64,000 nt of DNA. Origin: Burkholderia humptydooensis. GTDB taxonomy: Bacteria > Pseudomonadota > Gammaproteobacteria > Burkholderiales > Burkholderiaceae. This document shows, one piece after another, positions 1 to 8,441 of this stretch. Every line of letters begins with the position of its first letter. The stretch's first letter is position 1. A program made the position numbers and the translations under genes. The notes under the pieces are model-generated. The model saw only the letters and a list, made by a program, of their open reading frames with translations, was not told where the DNA came from and did not search any database. The stretch spans positions 2,914,001 through 2,978,000 of the forward strand of contig NZ_CP013380.1 of NCBI RefSeq assembly GCF_001513745.1, given 5' to 3'.

Positions 1-1
1 G

Positions 2-907
2 TGGACCCGGTACATGATTCCGTCCGGCGCGCTCAAGACCGAGATCGCCGACGTGTTGCGCACCCACTTGCAAGCGCACGTGCTCGCGCAAGGCACGCTC
101 GTCGCGATGGCGCCCTTTCTCTACAGCATCGATCAACTGCCGCGCCATCACGTCGAAACTTACCGCCTCGCGCAACAGCTCGCGCACGCGGCGCTCGGCA
201 ACCATCCGGTCAAGCTCAACTACGGCGACCTGCCCGAGACGTCGCCTATCCTGGCTGATCCGCGCTTCCTGCTCGCCGTCGTCGCCGCGCCCGCCGGCGC
301 CCCGCTCTTCCGCTGGCAGGAAGAAGAGCACGGCTCGCGCATCGAGCGCGGCCAATGCCTCGAGCAGTGGGCCGCACAGGGCGGCGTCAACTTGTCCGCC
401 GCGCTCCCCGGCTGCGAATTCGAGTGCCTGCTGCCCGACGCGTACTACTCCGCGTGCCGCGACGCCGACGAGCGAATCCGTCCGCACACCGTGCGCACCG
501 CGATCCGCTATCTGTTCGACACGATCGGCGCCGCGCCGCAGGAGTTGAGAGCCGTGATCGCGGGCTTCGGCGAGCGGCGGATCGACGAATATCGCGTCGC
601 CTTCACTCGCCGCGGCAACAACGACGTCATCTACGGGGTCGTCTGGCCGCTCTACGGCCGCGAGAACGGCGAGGCATCGATCGACGAGGCGACGCTCGAA
701 GCCGAGGCCCCCGCCGACGGCCCGCTCGAAGAAATCGCCTCGCTGCTGAAGGAAGCGGGCGTGACCGACATCCGCCGCCACGCCGGCCGCTTCGAACCCG
801 AATATTGCGACGATTGCGGCGTCCCGTTGTACGCGGACCCGCTCGGCGAGATCGTCCATGCGGAGATGCCGGAGGACGCGACGCCCGCGCAGCCGCACTT
901 CCACTAA
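2..907 (+). CDS. DUF2863 family protein, 3' part (5' end outside window)
   Basis: The reading frame is open from the first bases of the window, so the true start lies upstream and the ATG at 14 is probably internal. About 300 residues are visible. The C-terminus carries a small Cys cluster (YCDDCGVPLY) and ends in an acidic, Pro/His-rich tail. The sequence resembles the DUF2863 proteins common in Burkholderiales, which have no assigned reaction. It is soluble, with no membrane segment in the visible part. A strong hairpin just downstream ends the transcription unit. The family call is from memory of family features, not a search. Confidence 0.7.
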   Translation, partial: WTRYMIPSGALKTEIADVLRTHLQAHVLAQGTLVAMAPFLYSIDQLPRHHVETYRLAQQLAHAALGNHPVKLNYGDLPETSPILADPRFLLAVVAAPAGAPLFRWQEEEHGSRIERGQCLEQWAAQGGVNLSAALPGCEFECLLPDAYYSACRDADERIRPHTVRTAIRYLFDTIGAAPQELRAVIAGFGERRIDEYRVAFTRRGNNDVIYGVVWPLYGRENGEASIDEATLEAEAPADGPLEEIASLLKEAGVTDIRRHAGRFEPEYCDDCGVPLYADPLGEIVHAEMPEDATPAQPHFH

Positions 908-949
908 AGCCTGCCCGGCGCCGCGCCGCCGGGCGCAAGCGCTCCGTCG

Positions 950-983
950 AAGGCCGCCCCGAGCTCCCGCTCGGGGCGGCCTT
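950..983 (+). terminator. Strong GC hairpin after the DUF2863 gene
   Basis: A perfect 14-bp inverted repeat (arms 950-963 and 970-983, loop of 6) lies 43 bases after the stop codon. Only a weak T-rich stretch follows, so it may be a weak intrinsic terminator or a 3'-end stabiliser. Confidence 0.6.
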
Positions 984-1110
984 CGCGCTTTCGCTTGTCC
1001 GAATTTTTCTTATGACTTTCAGCTAGGCCGACATCCTGTAATGTCTTTGTCATTATTGCGGAGATGGCACTCGTCGTTTTCTCGATCAATCGGATAAGCG
1101 GAGGCATAAC

Positions 1111-1950
1111 ATGAGGTTTCTGGTGCTCAATTCGAACGCGGAGCGTCGCGACGGCTTGAAAACCCTGCTGCGTCAAATCGACCGACACGCCGGCTACAAC
1201 GACGCCAAGGACTGGCGGCAGGCGCAACGGCTCATCAAGTTGCAAAGCTTCGACTTGATCGCGGTCGACTGGCAGGACATCAAGCGGCTCGGCGATCTGC
1301 GTGCGCTTTGCCAGGCTTGCGCGCCCACGCCCGTCGCCGCACTCACCGACGACGCCTCGCCCGAGCACGCGCAAGCGCTCTTCGACGCCGGCGTGCTCGG
1401 CGTCATTCCGCGTTCCACGCGCCCGCACCTCATCGTCCGCGCGCTCGAAATGGTGCTGCTCGGCGGGTACTACGTGCCGCCGAGCGCGCTCAATCTCACC
1501 GAGCCGGCCGCGCGCGTTAGGGACGGCCGCGTCGAAGCGATCATCAGCCAGTTGCCGCGCAGAAAGCGCTCGCCGTGCAGTTTGCTGTCGCCGCGCCAGG
1601 CGCAAATCATGCGGTTCGTCCACATGGGCAGCACCAACAAGATGATCGCGCGCACGCTCGGCATCAGCGAAGGCACGGTCAAGATCCATCTGGCCAGCAT
1701 CTTCCAGCAGTTGGGTGCGACAAATCGCGCCGCCGCGGTCGCGATCTACAACGGCTGGCTGCCGCCGCATCTCGAAGTGCTGCTGTCCGCACGCGAGACT
1801 TCGCCCAAACCCGTACACGGCGCGCCCGGCCCCGTGCCGCTGCGCCCGGCGAAAGCCCGCCACCCGTACCCGCTCGCAGCCGAAAACGAATCGTCTGCCC
1901 AGCCACTCATCGCAGCCGAACCGGACGCGCTGTTCAAGGCGAACGAATAG
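1111..1950 (+). CDS. LuxR/NarL-type regulator with atypical receiver domain
   Basis: This 279-residue protein has an N-terminal receiver-like domain (about 1-125) and a C-terminal LuxR-type HTH (about 158-215, containing LGISEGTVKIHL). It is expected to bind DNA as a dimer. The candidate phosphoacceptor is Asp53 (LIAVDW). The usual acidic pair after the first beta strand is replaced (VLNSNAERR), and the conserved Lys of the receiver appears as Arg (GVIPRSTRP), so phosphorylation may be weak or absent. No histidine kinase is adjacent. A Pro-rich tail of about 55 residues follows the HTH. The CbiM-like gene starts 66 bases downstream and may be co-transcribed. Confidence 0.8.
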   Translation: MRFLVLNSNAERRDGLKTLLRQIDRHAGYNDAKDWRQAQRLIKLQSFDLIAVDWQDIKRLGDLRALCQACAPTPVAALTDDASPEHAQALFDAGVLGVIPRSTRPHLIVRALEMVLLGGYYVPPSALNLTEPAARVRDGRVEAIISQLPRRKRSPCSLLSPRQAQIMRFVHMGSTNKMIARTLGISEGTVKIHLASIFQQLGATNRAAAVAIYNGWLPPHLEVLLSARETSPKPVHGAPGPVPLRPAKARHPYPLAAENESSAQPLIAAEPDALFKANE

Positions 1951-2016
1951 CCGGTAAAACCCGCGTAGAGGGTGAATCCATTCCCATCTTTTGTATTCAA
2001 CGAGTAATATAAAAAC

Positions 2017-2691
2017 ATGGGTTTCCTCTACACGCCGCTTCCGTTCTGGGTTGCTGTCGGTGGCTGGATCGCCGCCGTGGGCCTGCTCGCCCTCGCGCTG
2101 TGGAAACACCCGTTCGGCCGCCTGCAGGACGCGACGCTGCAACACGTGTGGCTCGCGCTCGTGACCACGATCACGGTGCTGTGGGCATCCAACGCTTGGC
2201 TCGACGACGGCCTCGTCATGCATCTCCTCGGCGCGACGCTGCTTGTCACGCTGTTCGACTGGACCCTCGCGCTCGTCGGGATGGCGGCCGTGATCGGCGT
2301 CGCGGCGATCGTGTTCGATGCGACGTGGCAAGGCGTCGGACTCACCTATCTCGTCTATGGCGCACTGCCCGTCGCCGTATCGACGCTGCTGCAACGCGCC
2401 GCGCTCGCATGGCTGCCGCACAACCTGCCCGCGCTCATCGTCGGCCAGGGCTTCGTGTCGCCTGCGATTGCGGTGGGCGTCGTCGCGGCGGCAGCGGCCG
2501 GCGTGCAGATCGCGCTCGCCGAGGGCACGCTCGTCGTCGTGCCGTCCGGCTATGCGCTGAACGCATTGCTGCTCGCCCTCGGCGAGGCGTGGTTCACCGG
2601 CATGGCGACCGCGCTGATCGCGGTCTACCGGCCCGCGTGGGTCACGACCTCCGACGTGCGCCGCTATCGTCTCGGCGGGCCGCGCGCGTGA
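2017..2691 (+). CDS. CbiM-like ECF transporter permease homologue (divergent)
   Basis: This 224-residue integral membrane protein has about six hydrophobic helices and resembles the CbiM/NikM substrate-binding permeases of cobalt/nickel ECF transporters (COG3235-like). The C-terminal GEAWFTGMATALIAVYRP stretch matches the CbiM end. The canonical metal-binding N-terminus (Met-His-Ile-Pro-Asp-Gly) is absent: the protein starts MGFLYTPLPFWV. No CbiQ/CbiO partners are adjacent. Metal transport is therefore an inference. No clear Shine-Dalgarno precedes the ATG, which sits in an AT-rich stretch containing TAATAT six bases upstream. Confidence 0.65.
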   Translation: MGFLYTPLPFWVAVGGWIAAVGLLALALWKHPFGRLQDATLQHVWLALVTTITVLWASNAWLDDGLVMHLLGATLLVTLFDWTLALVGMAAVIGVAAIVFDATWQGVGLTYLVYGALPVAVSTLLQRAALAWLPHNLPALIVGQGFVSPAIAVGVVAAAAAGVQIALAEGTLVVVPSGYALNALLLALGEAWFTGMATALIAVYRPAWVTTSDVRRYRLGGPRA

Positions 2692-2821
2692 GCGCGGCCG
2701 TCTGACCGCCTGATCGCCGGCGCGAACGCACGCGCACGCCCCGGCCATACGGGCAATCGCTCTACTGCGACGCCGAAAAATTACGCTAAGATGGAACCCT
2801 GCTCTTCATCGGGCATCTCAT

Positions 2822-3484
2822 GTGCCTGGTGTCTCTATCGCGCTTATCTCATACCTCCAGATGGACAGCTTTCCCGCCTCGCATCGCCTGCTCGGCGCGC
2901 TCGGCAAGCTGACGGCCTGTGTCGCGGGCCTGTCGCTCACGTTCGCCGCGCCCGCGTTCGCCGACTTGCTCGATCAACGCACCGAACTCGTCAACAAGTA
3001 CGTCAACGAAATGCATGCCGATCCGCTCGTCGCGGATTGCGCCGCGCACGGCAGCTTCATCGCCAGCACGTCGAGCGCTTTCGATCACGTCGAGTTTCCC
3101 CCGAACGCGTTCGACACCGGCAGCGCATCGATCACGCCCTGGAACGATTCGTTCGACGAAGGCAAGCAGCGCGTGAAGGTCGACAACATCGTGACCGTCG
3201 AGGGCCTCGGCGTGCGCGGCAGCGGCGGCGAGCCGGAGCATCTGAAATTCCGCTGCGGCTACGTCGGCACGCAAATGCTCGCGTTCAGTTGGAACGATCC
3301 GGTGCCGCCCGCGAAGCCGCGTGTCGAGCGCGCGACATCGTCGAAGAAGAAGCTGCGCGCGCACTCGGGCAAAAGCAAGGTCAGCGCGAAAGCGACAGGC
3401 AAGAGCAGCAAGCGCGCGACGTCGACGAAGAAATCGAGCACGACGAAGAAAGCCGTGAAGAAACGCTCGGCGCGCAAGTCGTGA
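2822..3484 (+). CDS. Exported protein with strongly basic Lys/Ser/Thr tail
   Basis: This is a 220-residue protein of unrecognised function. A hydrophobic signal-like segment (about residues 23-47, ending AAPAFA) predicts export and cleavage before DLLDQRTELV. The start is uncertain: the Met at codon 14 (position 2861) would give a more typical signal peptide. The middle domain (about 48-160) has two Cys (ADCAAHGS and FRCGYVG) that could form a disulfide. The last about 60 residues are almost only Lys, Ser, Thr, Ala and Arg, like histone-H1-type tails, suggesting binding to a polyanion such as LPS, peptidoglycan or nucleic acid. It stands alone and ends at a bidirectional terminator. Confidence 0.65.
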   Translation: MPGVSIALISYLQMDSFPASHRLLGALGKLTACVAGLSLTFAAPAFADLLDQRTELVNKYVNEMHADPLVADCAAHGSFIASTSSAFDHVEFPPNAFDTGSASITPWNDSFDEGKQRVKVDNIVTVEGLGVRGSGGEPEHLKFRCGYVGTQMLAFSWNDPVPPAKPRVERATSSKKKLRAHSGKSKVSAKATGKSSKRATSTKKSSTTKKAVKKRSARKS

Positions 3485-3609
3485 CGCGTCCGGTCGGACG
3501 CCGGGGCGGACATCGGATCGAGCCGGCCGCGACGGCGGCGGCCCACGCGTAGAACGCGCCGTCATCGGCCCATCTGCTCATCCGCATACCGGCCCATCGG
3601 CCGGACGCA

Positions 3610-3646
3610 AAAAAGCCGGAGCGCAACGATGCGGCTCCGGCTTTTT
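3610..3646. terminator. Bidirectional intrinsic terminator between convergent genes
   Basis: A 13-bp stem (3610-3622 pairing with 3634-3646) carries an A-run on the left and a T-run on the right, so it works from both strands. It separates the basic-tail protein gene from the convergent carboxypeptidase gene. Confidence 0.85.
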
Positions 3647-3700
3647 CATGCGCGCCCGATCCGCGCATCCGCCGCAGCGGGGCGAGCGCTCAGGCGGCGC

Positions 3701-4855
3701 TCAGGCGAATGCCCGCACGTGCTCGAGGATCGCGTCCAACATCGCCGCACCGAGCGACGCGCTGCGCGCGCCGTTCCAGCCGACGTGCTCGTCGGGCAGA
3801 TTCGCGTTGTCCTTGAACGGCATCTCGAGCGTCAGCGACAAGCAGCCGAACCGGTGGCCAATGTACTTCGACGCGAGCTTGAGCGCATCCTCCCTGTACT
3901 TGCCGGGCGGATAGCCGCGCTCGTCCTGAAAATCAGGGCTCGCGCGCTTGAACGCCTCGATGAACGCGTGCTGCTCGACGCGCTGCTGCTCGGTGAAGCC
4001 CGGCAGCATCTCCGAGCCGGCCGCGAACACGTACGGCAGATCCTCGTCGCCGTGGATGTCGAAGAACAGATCGCAGCCGATCGTATGAATCGCGTCGCGC
4101 ACGACGAGCACTTCGGGGCTGCGCCCGGCGTCCGGCTCCATCCATTCGCGATTCAGGTTCGCGCCTGCCGCGTTCGTGCGCAGGTTGCCGTGCACGCTGC
4201 CGTCCGGATTCATGTTCGACACGATGTAGAACGTCGCGTGATCGTACAGCTTGCGCGCGACCGGATCGCCCGACCAGTCGCCCCAGCCGGCGAGCCGCTT
4301 CACGAGCCCTTCGACGAACCATTCCGCCATCGACTCGCCCGGATGCTGGCGCGCGATGATCCACACCTTCTTCTTCGCGACGCCCGCTTCGTCGGGCGTG
4401 CCGAGCACGACGAGCGACATCGGCCGCCCTTCGACCGTACGGCCCAGCTCGACGACGCTCGCTTGCGGCATCTGCTGGACCGCGCCGAGAAACTCCGAAT
4501 GGCGCTCTTCGCTGTACGGCTCGAAATACGCGTAATGGATGCTGTCGAAATCGGGCGTATGGTCGATCGTCAGCACCTGGCCGTTGTAAGACGTCGGCAC
4601 GCGGAACCAGTTGACCCGGTCGTAGCTCGCGACCGCGCGGTAGTCGCGCCAGCCCTCCGGATACGCGCAGTCGTTCGCGTTCTCGAACGTCATCACGCAA
4701 CGCTCGCCGCGCGCGCCCGTCAGCCGGAAGTAGAACCACTGCGCGAACTCGGCGCGATTGTCGCCGCGCACGCGCAGCCGGATCGCGTCCGCGCGCTCGC
4801 ACGACACCACGTCGATCGCGCCCGCGTCGAAATTGCTCGTAATCGAGAGAGTCAT
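3701..4855 (-). CDS. M14-type cytosolic zinc carboxypeptidase
   Basis: This 384-residue protein has the two-domain layout of cytosolic M14 carboxypeptidases: an N-terminal beta domain (about 1-125) and a catalytic domain. Zinc ligands are His171 and Glu174 (RQHPGESMAEW) plus a later His (FFDIHGDED). NLNREW provides the substrate-binding Asn-Arg, and Glu in SLTLEMPFK is the expected general base. It should remove C-terminal residues from peptides; the substrate is unknown. The start at 4855 is chosen because AGGAG lies 5 bases upstream; the longer open frame upstream overlaps yaaA coding. There is no signal peptide. It lies downstream of yaaA with a 58-base gap on the same strand. Confidence 0.88.
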   Translation of the reverse strand: MTLSITSNFDAGAIDVVSCERADAIRLRVRGDNRAEFAQWFYFRLTGARGERCVMTFENANDCAYPEGWRDYRAVASYDRVNWFRVPTSYNGQVLTIDHTPDFDSIHYAYFEPYSEERHSEFLGAVQQMPQASVVELGRTVEGRPMSLVVLGTPDEAGVAKKKVWIIARQHPGESMAEWFVEGLVKRLAGWGDWSGDPVARKLYDHATFYIVSNMNPDGSVHGNLRTNAAGANLNREWMEPDAGRSPEVLVVRDAIHTIGCDLFFDIHGDEDLPYVFAAGSEMLPGFTEQQRVEQHAFIEAFKRASPDFQDERGYPPGKYREDALKLASKYIGHRFGCLSLTLEMPFKDNANLPDEHVGWNGARSASLGAAMLDAILEHVRAFA

Positions 4856-4913
4856 TGCATCTCCTGGTTGCGGCGGCCGCACCGGGCCGCCGGATATGCC
4901 GGTCGCCGTCCGC

Positions 4914-5696
4914 TCAAGCGCCGACACGGCGGCGAAACACGTAGGTATCGTCGTTCGACGCCGCTTCGTCGAACGCATAGCCTTCCGATGCGAAATCCTT
5001 CAGCGCGTCGGGCGAGCCGATCCGCCCTTCGACGACGTAGCGCGCCATCAGTCCGCGCGCGCGCTTCGCATGGAAGCTGATGATCTTGTAGCGGCCGTCC
5101 TTCCAGTCCTCGAACACCGGCGTGACGACGCGCGCGTCGAGCAGCTTCGGCTTCACCGACTTGAAGTACTCGGCCGACGCGCAATTGACGAGCACGCGCG
5201 AGGCGCCGCCGCGCGTCTTCAGCTCGGCGTTCAGCGCGTGCGTGATCCGCTCGCCCCAGAACGCGTACAGATCCTTGCCGCGCGTGTTCGCGAAGCGCGT
5301 GCCCATTTCGAGCCGGTAAGGCTGCAACAGGTCGAGCGGCCGCAGCAGCCCGTAGAGCCCCGACAGCACGCGAACGTGCCGCTGCGCGTAGTCGAGATCG
5401 TCGGACGACAGCGAGCGCGCGTCGAGGCCCTCGTAGACGTCGCCGTTGAATGCGAGCACCGCCTGCTTCGCGTTCACCGGCGTCGACGTGCGCGACCAGT
5501 CCGCGTAGCGCTGGAAATTCAGGCGCGCGAGCGGATCGGAAATGCTCATCAGCGTGCCGATCTGCTGCGGCGACAGCCGGCGCAGCTCGTCGATCAGCGC
5601 GGCCGCGTCGTCGGCGAACTGAGGCAGCGTGTGGTGGGAAACGTGGGGCGGGGTTTCGTAGTCGAGCGATTTCGCCGGGGAGAGAACGATTATCAT
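4914..5696 (-). CDS. yaaA: Peroxide stress protein YaaA (UPF0246)
   Basis: This 260-residue protein begins with the family hallmark [13 protein letters not shown] and contains the conserved [11 protein letters not shown] and YGLLRPLD motifs. In E. coli, YaaA limits intracellular free iron and protects DNA and proteins during hydrogen peroxide stress; it has a DNA-binding fold. Length is normal for the family. It is transcribed divergently from the PIN gene with a 57-base gap and is followed by the carboxypeptidase gene, with which it may share a transcript. Confidence 0.93.
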   Translation of the reverse strand: MIIVLSPAKSLDYETPPHVSHHTLPQFADDAAALIDELRRLSPQQIGTLMSISDPLARLNFQRYADWSRTSTPVNAKQAVLAFNGDVYEGLDARSLSSDDLDYAQRHVRVLSGLYGLLRPLDLLQPYRLEMGTRFANTRGKDLYAFWGERITHALNAELKTRGGASRVLVNCASAEYFKSVKPKLLDARVVTPVFEDWKDGRYKIISFHAKRARGLMARYVVEGRIGSPDALKDFASEGYAFDEAASNDDTYVFRRRVGA

Positions 5697-5753
5697 AGAG
5701 GCTCGCCAGCACGCCGTGCCGTGCAGTCAGATGAAAACCACCGATTGTAACGA

Positions 5754-6344
5754 ATGCCCAGTTCCGACGCTCCCCGCGCCGGTCGCCGCGTAGTGCTCGA
5801 TTCGAACGTCTGGATCGACATCCTCGTGTTCGACGACCCCGACGCCCGCCCGATCCGCGATGCCCTCGAAACGGGCGCCATCACGGCGCTCATCGACGTC
5901 CGCTGCCTGGTCGAGCTCGAGCGCGTGCTCGACTACCCGCAGTTCAGGGCGCGCGCGGTCGACAAGGCCGCCGCGCTCGCAACGGTCGCGCGCCTGTCGG
6001 AGCGCGTCGCGGAGCCCGATCGCGGCGATGCGCTGAACGGAGCGGACCTGCGGCATGCGCCGCCCGCGCAAGCGGGCCGCGCGGGCCCGCCGTTGCCTGC
6101 CGGCCCGGCCACGCCTTCGCCCGACGACGACGCGCCGCCGCGCCCGCTGCCGAAGTGCCGCGATCGCGACGACCAGAAATTCCTCGAACTCGCGTATGCG
6201 GCGCGCGCCGACTGGCTCGTATCGAAGGATCGCGCGCTGTTGAAGCTCACGCGCCGCACCGAGCGCGACTTCGGTTTCCGGATCGCGCAGCCCGCGCCGT
6301 TCGCCGCCAGTGCGCTCGCAGCCGGCGCATCCGAGCCGGCGTAA
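5754..6344 (+). CDS. PIN-domain protein (putative toxin, TIGR00305-like)
   Basis: This 196-residue protein starts its PIN fold at VVLDSNVWIDILVF, with acidic residues for Mg/Mn-dependent RNase activity there, in CLVELERVLD, and in the C-terminal CRDRDDQKFLELA and SKDRALLK stretches. A Gly/Pro/Ala-rich stretch of about 40 residues (about 98-138) is inserted before the last acidic cluster, unlike compact PIN toxins. No antitoxin ORF is adjacent, so a toxin role is only a family guess. The start codon lies within AACGAATG without a good ribosome site. The aminotransferase gene begins 38 bases downstream on the same strand. Confidence 0.75.
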   Translation: MPSSDAPRAGRRVVLDSNVWIDILVFDDPDARPIRDALETGAITALIDVRCLVELERVLDYPQFRARAVDKAAALATVARLSERVAEPDRGDALNGADLRHAPPAQAGRAGPPLPAGPATPSPDDDAPPRPLPKCRDRDDQKFLELAYAARADWLVSKDRALLKLTRRTERDFGFRIAQPAPFAASALAAGASEPA

Positions 6345-6382
6345 GCGACGCGCCCGCCCAACCCCTTTTCGCGCAAGCCACG

Positions 6383-7555
6383 ATGAACGCACCGCACGAC
6401 ATGCCTACGACGCCCACTCTCCTCTCGCGCCTGCCCGACGTCGGCACGACGATTTTCACGGTCATGAGCGCGCTCGCCGCGGAAAACGGCGCGGTCAATC
6501 TCGGCCAGGGCTTTCCCGATTTCGACTGCGATCCGCGCATCGTCGACGCGGTCGCGCACGCGATGCGCGACGGCCACAACCAGTATCCGCCGATGGCGGG
6601 CGTCGCGCCGCTGCGCGAAGCGATCGCCGACAAGATCGAGCAGCTTTACGGCCGCCGCTACGATGCCGCCACCGAGATCACCGTGACGGCGGGCGCGACG
6701 CAGGCGCTCCTGACGGCGATCCTGTGCGCGGTGCATCCGGGCGACGAGGTGATCGTGATCGAGCCGACCTACGACAGCTATCTGCCGTCGATCGAGCTGG
6801 CGGGCGCGACGCCCGTGTTCGTCACGCTGAACGCGCCCGACTACGCGATTCCGTTCGACACGCTCGCCGCGGCGATCACGCCGAAAACGCGCGCGATCCT
6901 GATCAACACGCCGCACAACCCGACGGGCACCGTCTGGCGCGAGGCGGACATGCGCGCGCTCGAGGACATCGTGCGCGGCACCAATCTGCTGATCGTGTCC
7001 GACGAGGTCTACGAGCACATGGTCTACGACGGCGCGCGGCACGAGAGCGTCGCCCGCTACCCGGAGCTCGCCGCGCGCAGCATCGTCGTGTCGAGCTTCG
7101 GCAAGACCTTCCACGTGACGGGCTGGAAGGTCGGCTACGTCGCCGCGCCCGCGCCGCTCATGGCCGAGTTCCGCAAGGTGCACCAGTTCAACGTGTTCAC
7201 GGTCAACACGCCGATGCAGTTCGGCCTCGCCGAATATCTGCGCGATCCCGAGCCGTATCTGACGCTGCCCGCGTTCTATCAGAAGAAGCGCGACTTCTTC
7301 CGCGCGGGGCTCGCGAACACGCGCTTCGAGTTGTTGCCTTGCGCGGGCACGTATTTCCAGTGCGTCGATTATTCGGCGATCAGCGATCTGCCGGAAGCGG
7401 AGTTCGCGAAATGGCTGACGACCGAAATCGGCGTCGCCGCGATTCCGGTGTCGGCGTTCTATCACGAGCCGCATGAATCGGGCGTCGTGCGCTTCTGCTT
7501 CGCGAAGCGCGAAGACACCCTCGCCACCGCGCTCGAACGGCTCGCGCGCCTGTAG
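6383..7555 (+). CDS. PLP-dependent aminotransferase (methionine aminotransferase YbdL-like)
   Basis: This 390-residue fold-type I class I/II aminotransferase contains NLGQGFPDFD near residue 40, NTPHNPTG at about 175-182, and the Schiff-base Lys241 in SSFGKTFHVTGWKVGY. This arrangement is typical of the YbdL/kynurenine aminotransferase subgroup, which accepts Met and aromatic amino acids with 2-oxo acids. The start at 6383 (MNAPHDMP) is chosen because the longer frame upstream overlaps the PIN gene and lacks homology-like sequence. It is convergent with the GST gene, only 44 bases apart. Confidence 0.88.
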   Translation: MNAPHDMPTTPTLLSRLPDVGTTIFTVMSALAAENGAVNLGQGFPDFDCDPRIVDAVAHAMRDGHNQYPPMAGVAPLREAIADKIEQLYGRRYDAATEITVTAGATQALLTAILCAVHPGDEVIVIEPTYDSYLPSIELAGATPVFVTLNAPDYAIPFDTLAAAITPKTRAILINTPHNPTGTVWREADMRALEDIVRGTNLLIVSDEVYEHMVYDGARHESVARYPELAARSIVVSSFGKTFHVTGWKVGYVAAPAPLMAEFRKVHQFNVFTVNTPMQFGLAEYLRDPEPYLTLPAFYQKKRDFFRAGLANTRFELLPCAGTYFQCVDYSAISDLPEAEFAKWLTTEIGVAAIPVSAFYHEPHESGVVRFCFAKREDTLATALERLARL

Positions 7556-7599
7556 TCCCGAGCAACGCGGCGCAGGCGCGGGGCATCACGCCCGCCGCA

Positions 7600-8256
7600 T
7601 CAAGCCTGCTGCGCGAGCCCCGCGATGAACGCCTTGCGCTCATCTCTCACGCGCTTCGCTGCCGGCCGCTCTTCCTCGATGCGCTTCACGTATGCCTTCC
7701 AGTCGATCCCGGCGTCGGCGATGAAATCGCGGCCGTAGATCGCCTTCGTCGCGAGCGCGACGATCGGCAGATGGACGAACGCGGCGATGTCGGCAATGCA
7801 GAACGTATCGCCGAGCACGTAGGGCGAGAACTTCGCGAGCCGCTTGAAACCGTCGAGCGCGCGCGGCATGCGCTTCTCGACGTGCGCCTTCGTGCCGTCG
7901 CTCACCTTGCCGCCGAAGAACGCCTCCGGAAACAGTTCGCGCACGTTCCATTCGAGATACAGTTCGAGCACCGTCGTGATCTCGCGCGCCTTCGCCGCGT
8001 CGAACGGGTCGGCCGGGAAAATGCGCTTGTCCGAATGGATCGCGGCAAGATATTCGACGATCGCCTGCGATTCGCAGAGCGAGCCGTGTTCGGTCAGCAG
8101 AAACGGCACCTTGCCGAGCGGCATGTCGGCAAGTAGCGCGGGATCGTCGATCGGAAGCTTGACAAGCGTTTCGTCGAACGGAATATCGTGCTCGAGCAGG
8201 ACGAACTTGACCTTGTTGTAATAATTGGACAACGGTGAGCCACAGAGCCGCAGCAT
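7600..8256 (-). CDS. Glutathione S-transferase family protein
   Basis: This 218-residue protein has an N-terminal thioredoxin-like domain (1-77) with the cis-Pro at Pro51 (GKVPFLL) and the glutathione gamma-Glu binding pair Glu62-Ser63. The catalytic position is probably Ser10 or Asn11 in GSPLSNYYNK. A helical C-terminal domain follows. The substrate is unknown. The start at 8256 follows AAGGAGA by 7 bases; ATG codons further upstream lack this spacing. It is divergent from the enoyl-CoA hydratase operon with a 185-base shared promoter region. Confidence 0.9.
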   Translation of the reverse strand: MLRLCGSPLSNYYNKVKFVLLEHDIPFDETLVKLPIDDPALLADMPLGKVPFLLTEHGSLCESQAIVEYLAAIHSDKRIFPADPFDAAKAREITTVLELYLEWNVRELFPEAFFGGKVSDGTKAHVEKRMPRALDGFKRLAKFSPYVLGDTFCIADIAAFVHLPIVALATKAIYGRDFIADAGIDWKAYVKRIEEERPAAKRVRDERKAFIAGLAQQA

Positions 8257-8441
8257 CAAAGTCTCCTTCTTCATGGGAAAAGGCCGCACGCGATGTGTCC
8301 CGCGCGTCGGTCGGCGTGACGCCGAAAAGCACGTTCATGCTAGTCTAAAGCAACTTCGCAGCGCGCCGCGACATTTGCGTCGCGACGCACGGGCGCGACG
8401 CACCGCTGCCGACGCCTGTCGAATTCAAGGAGACTCACTGC

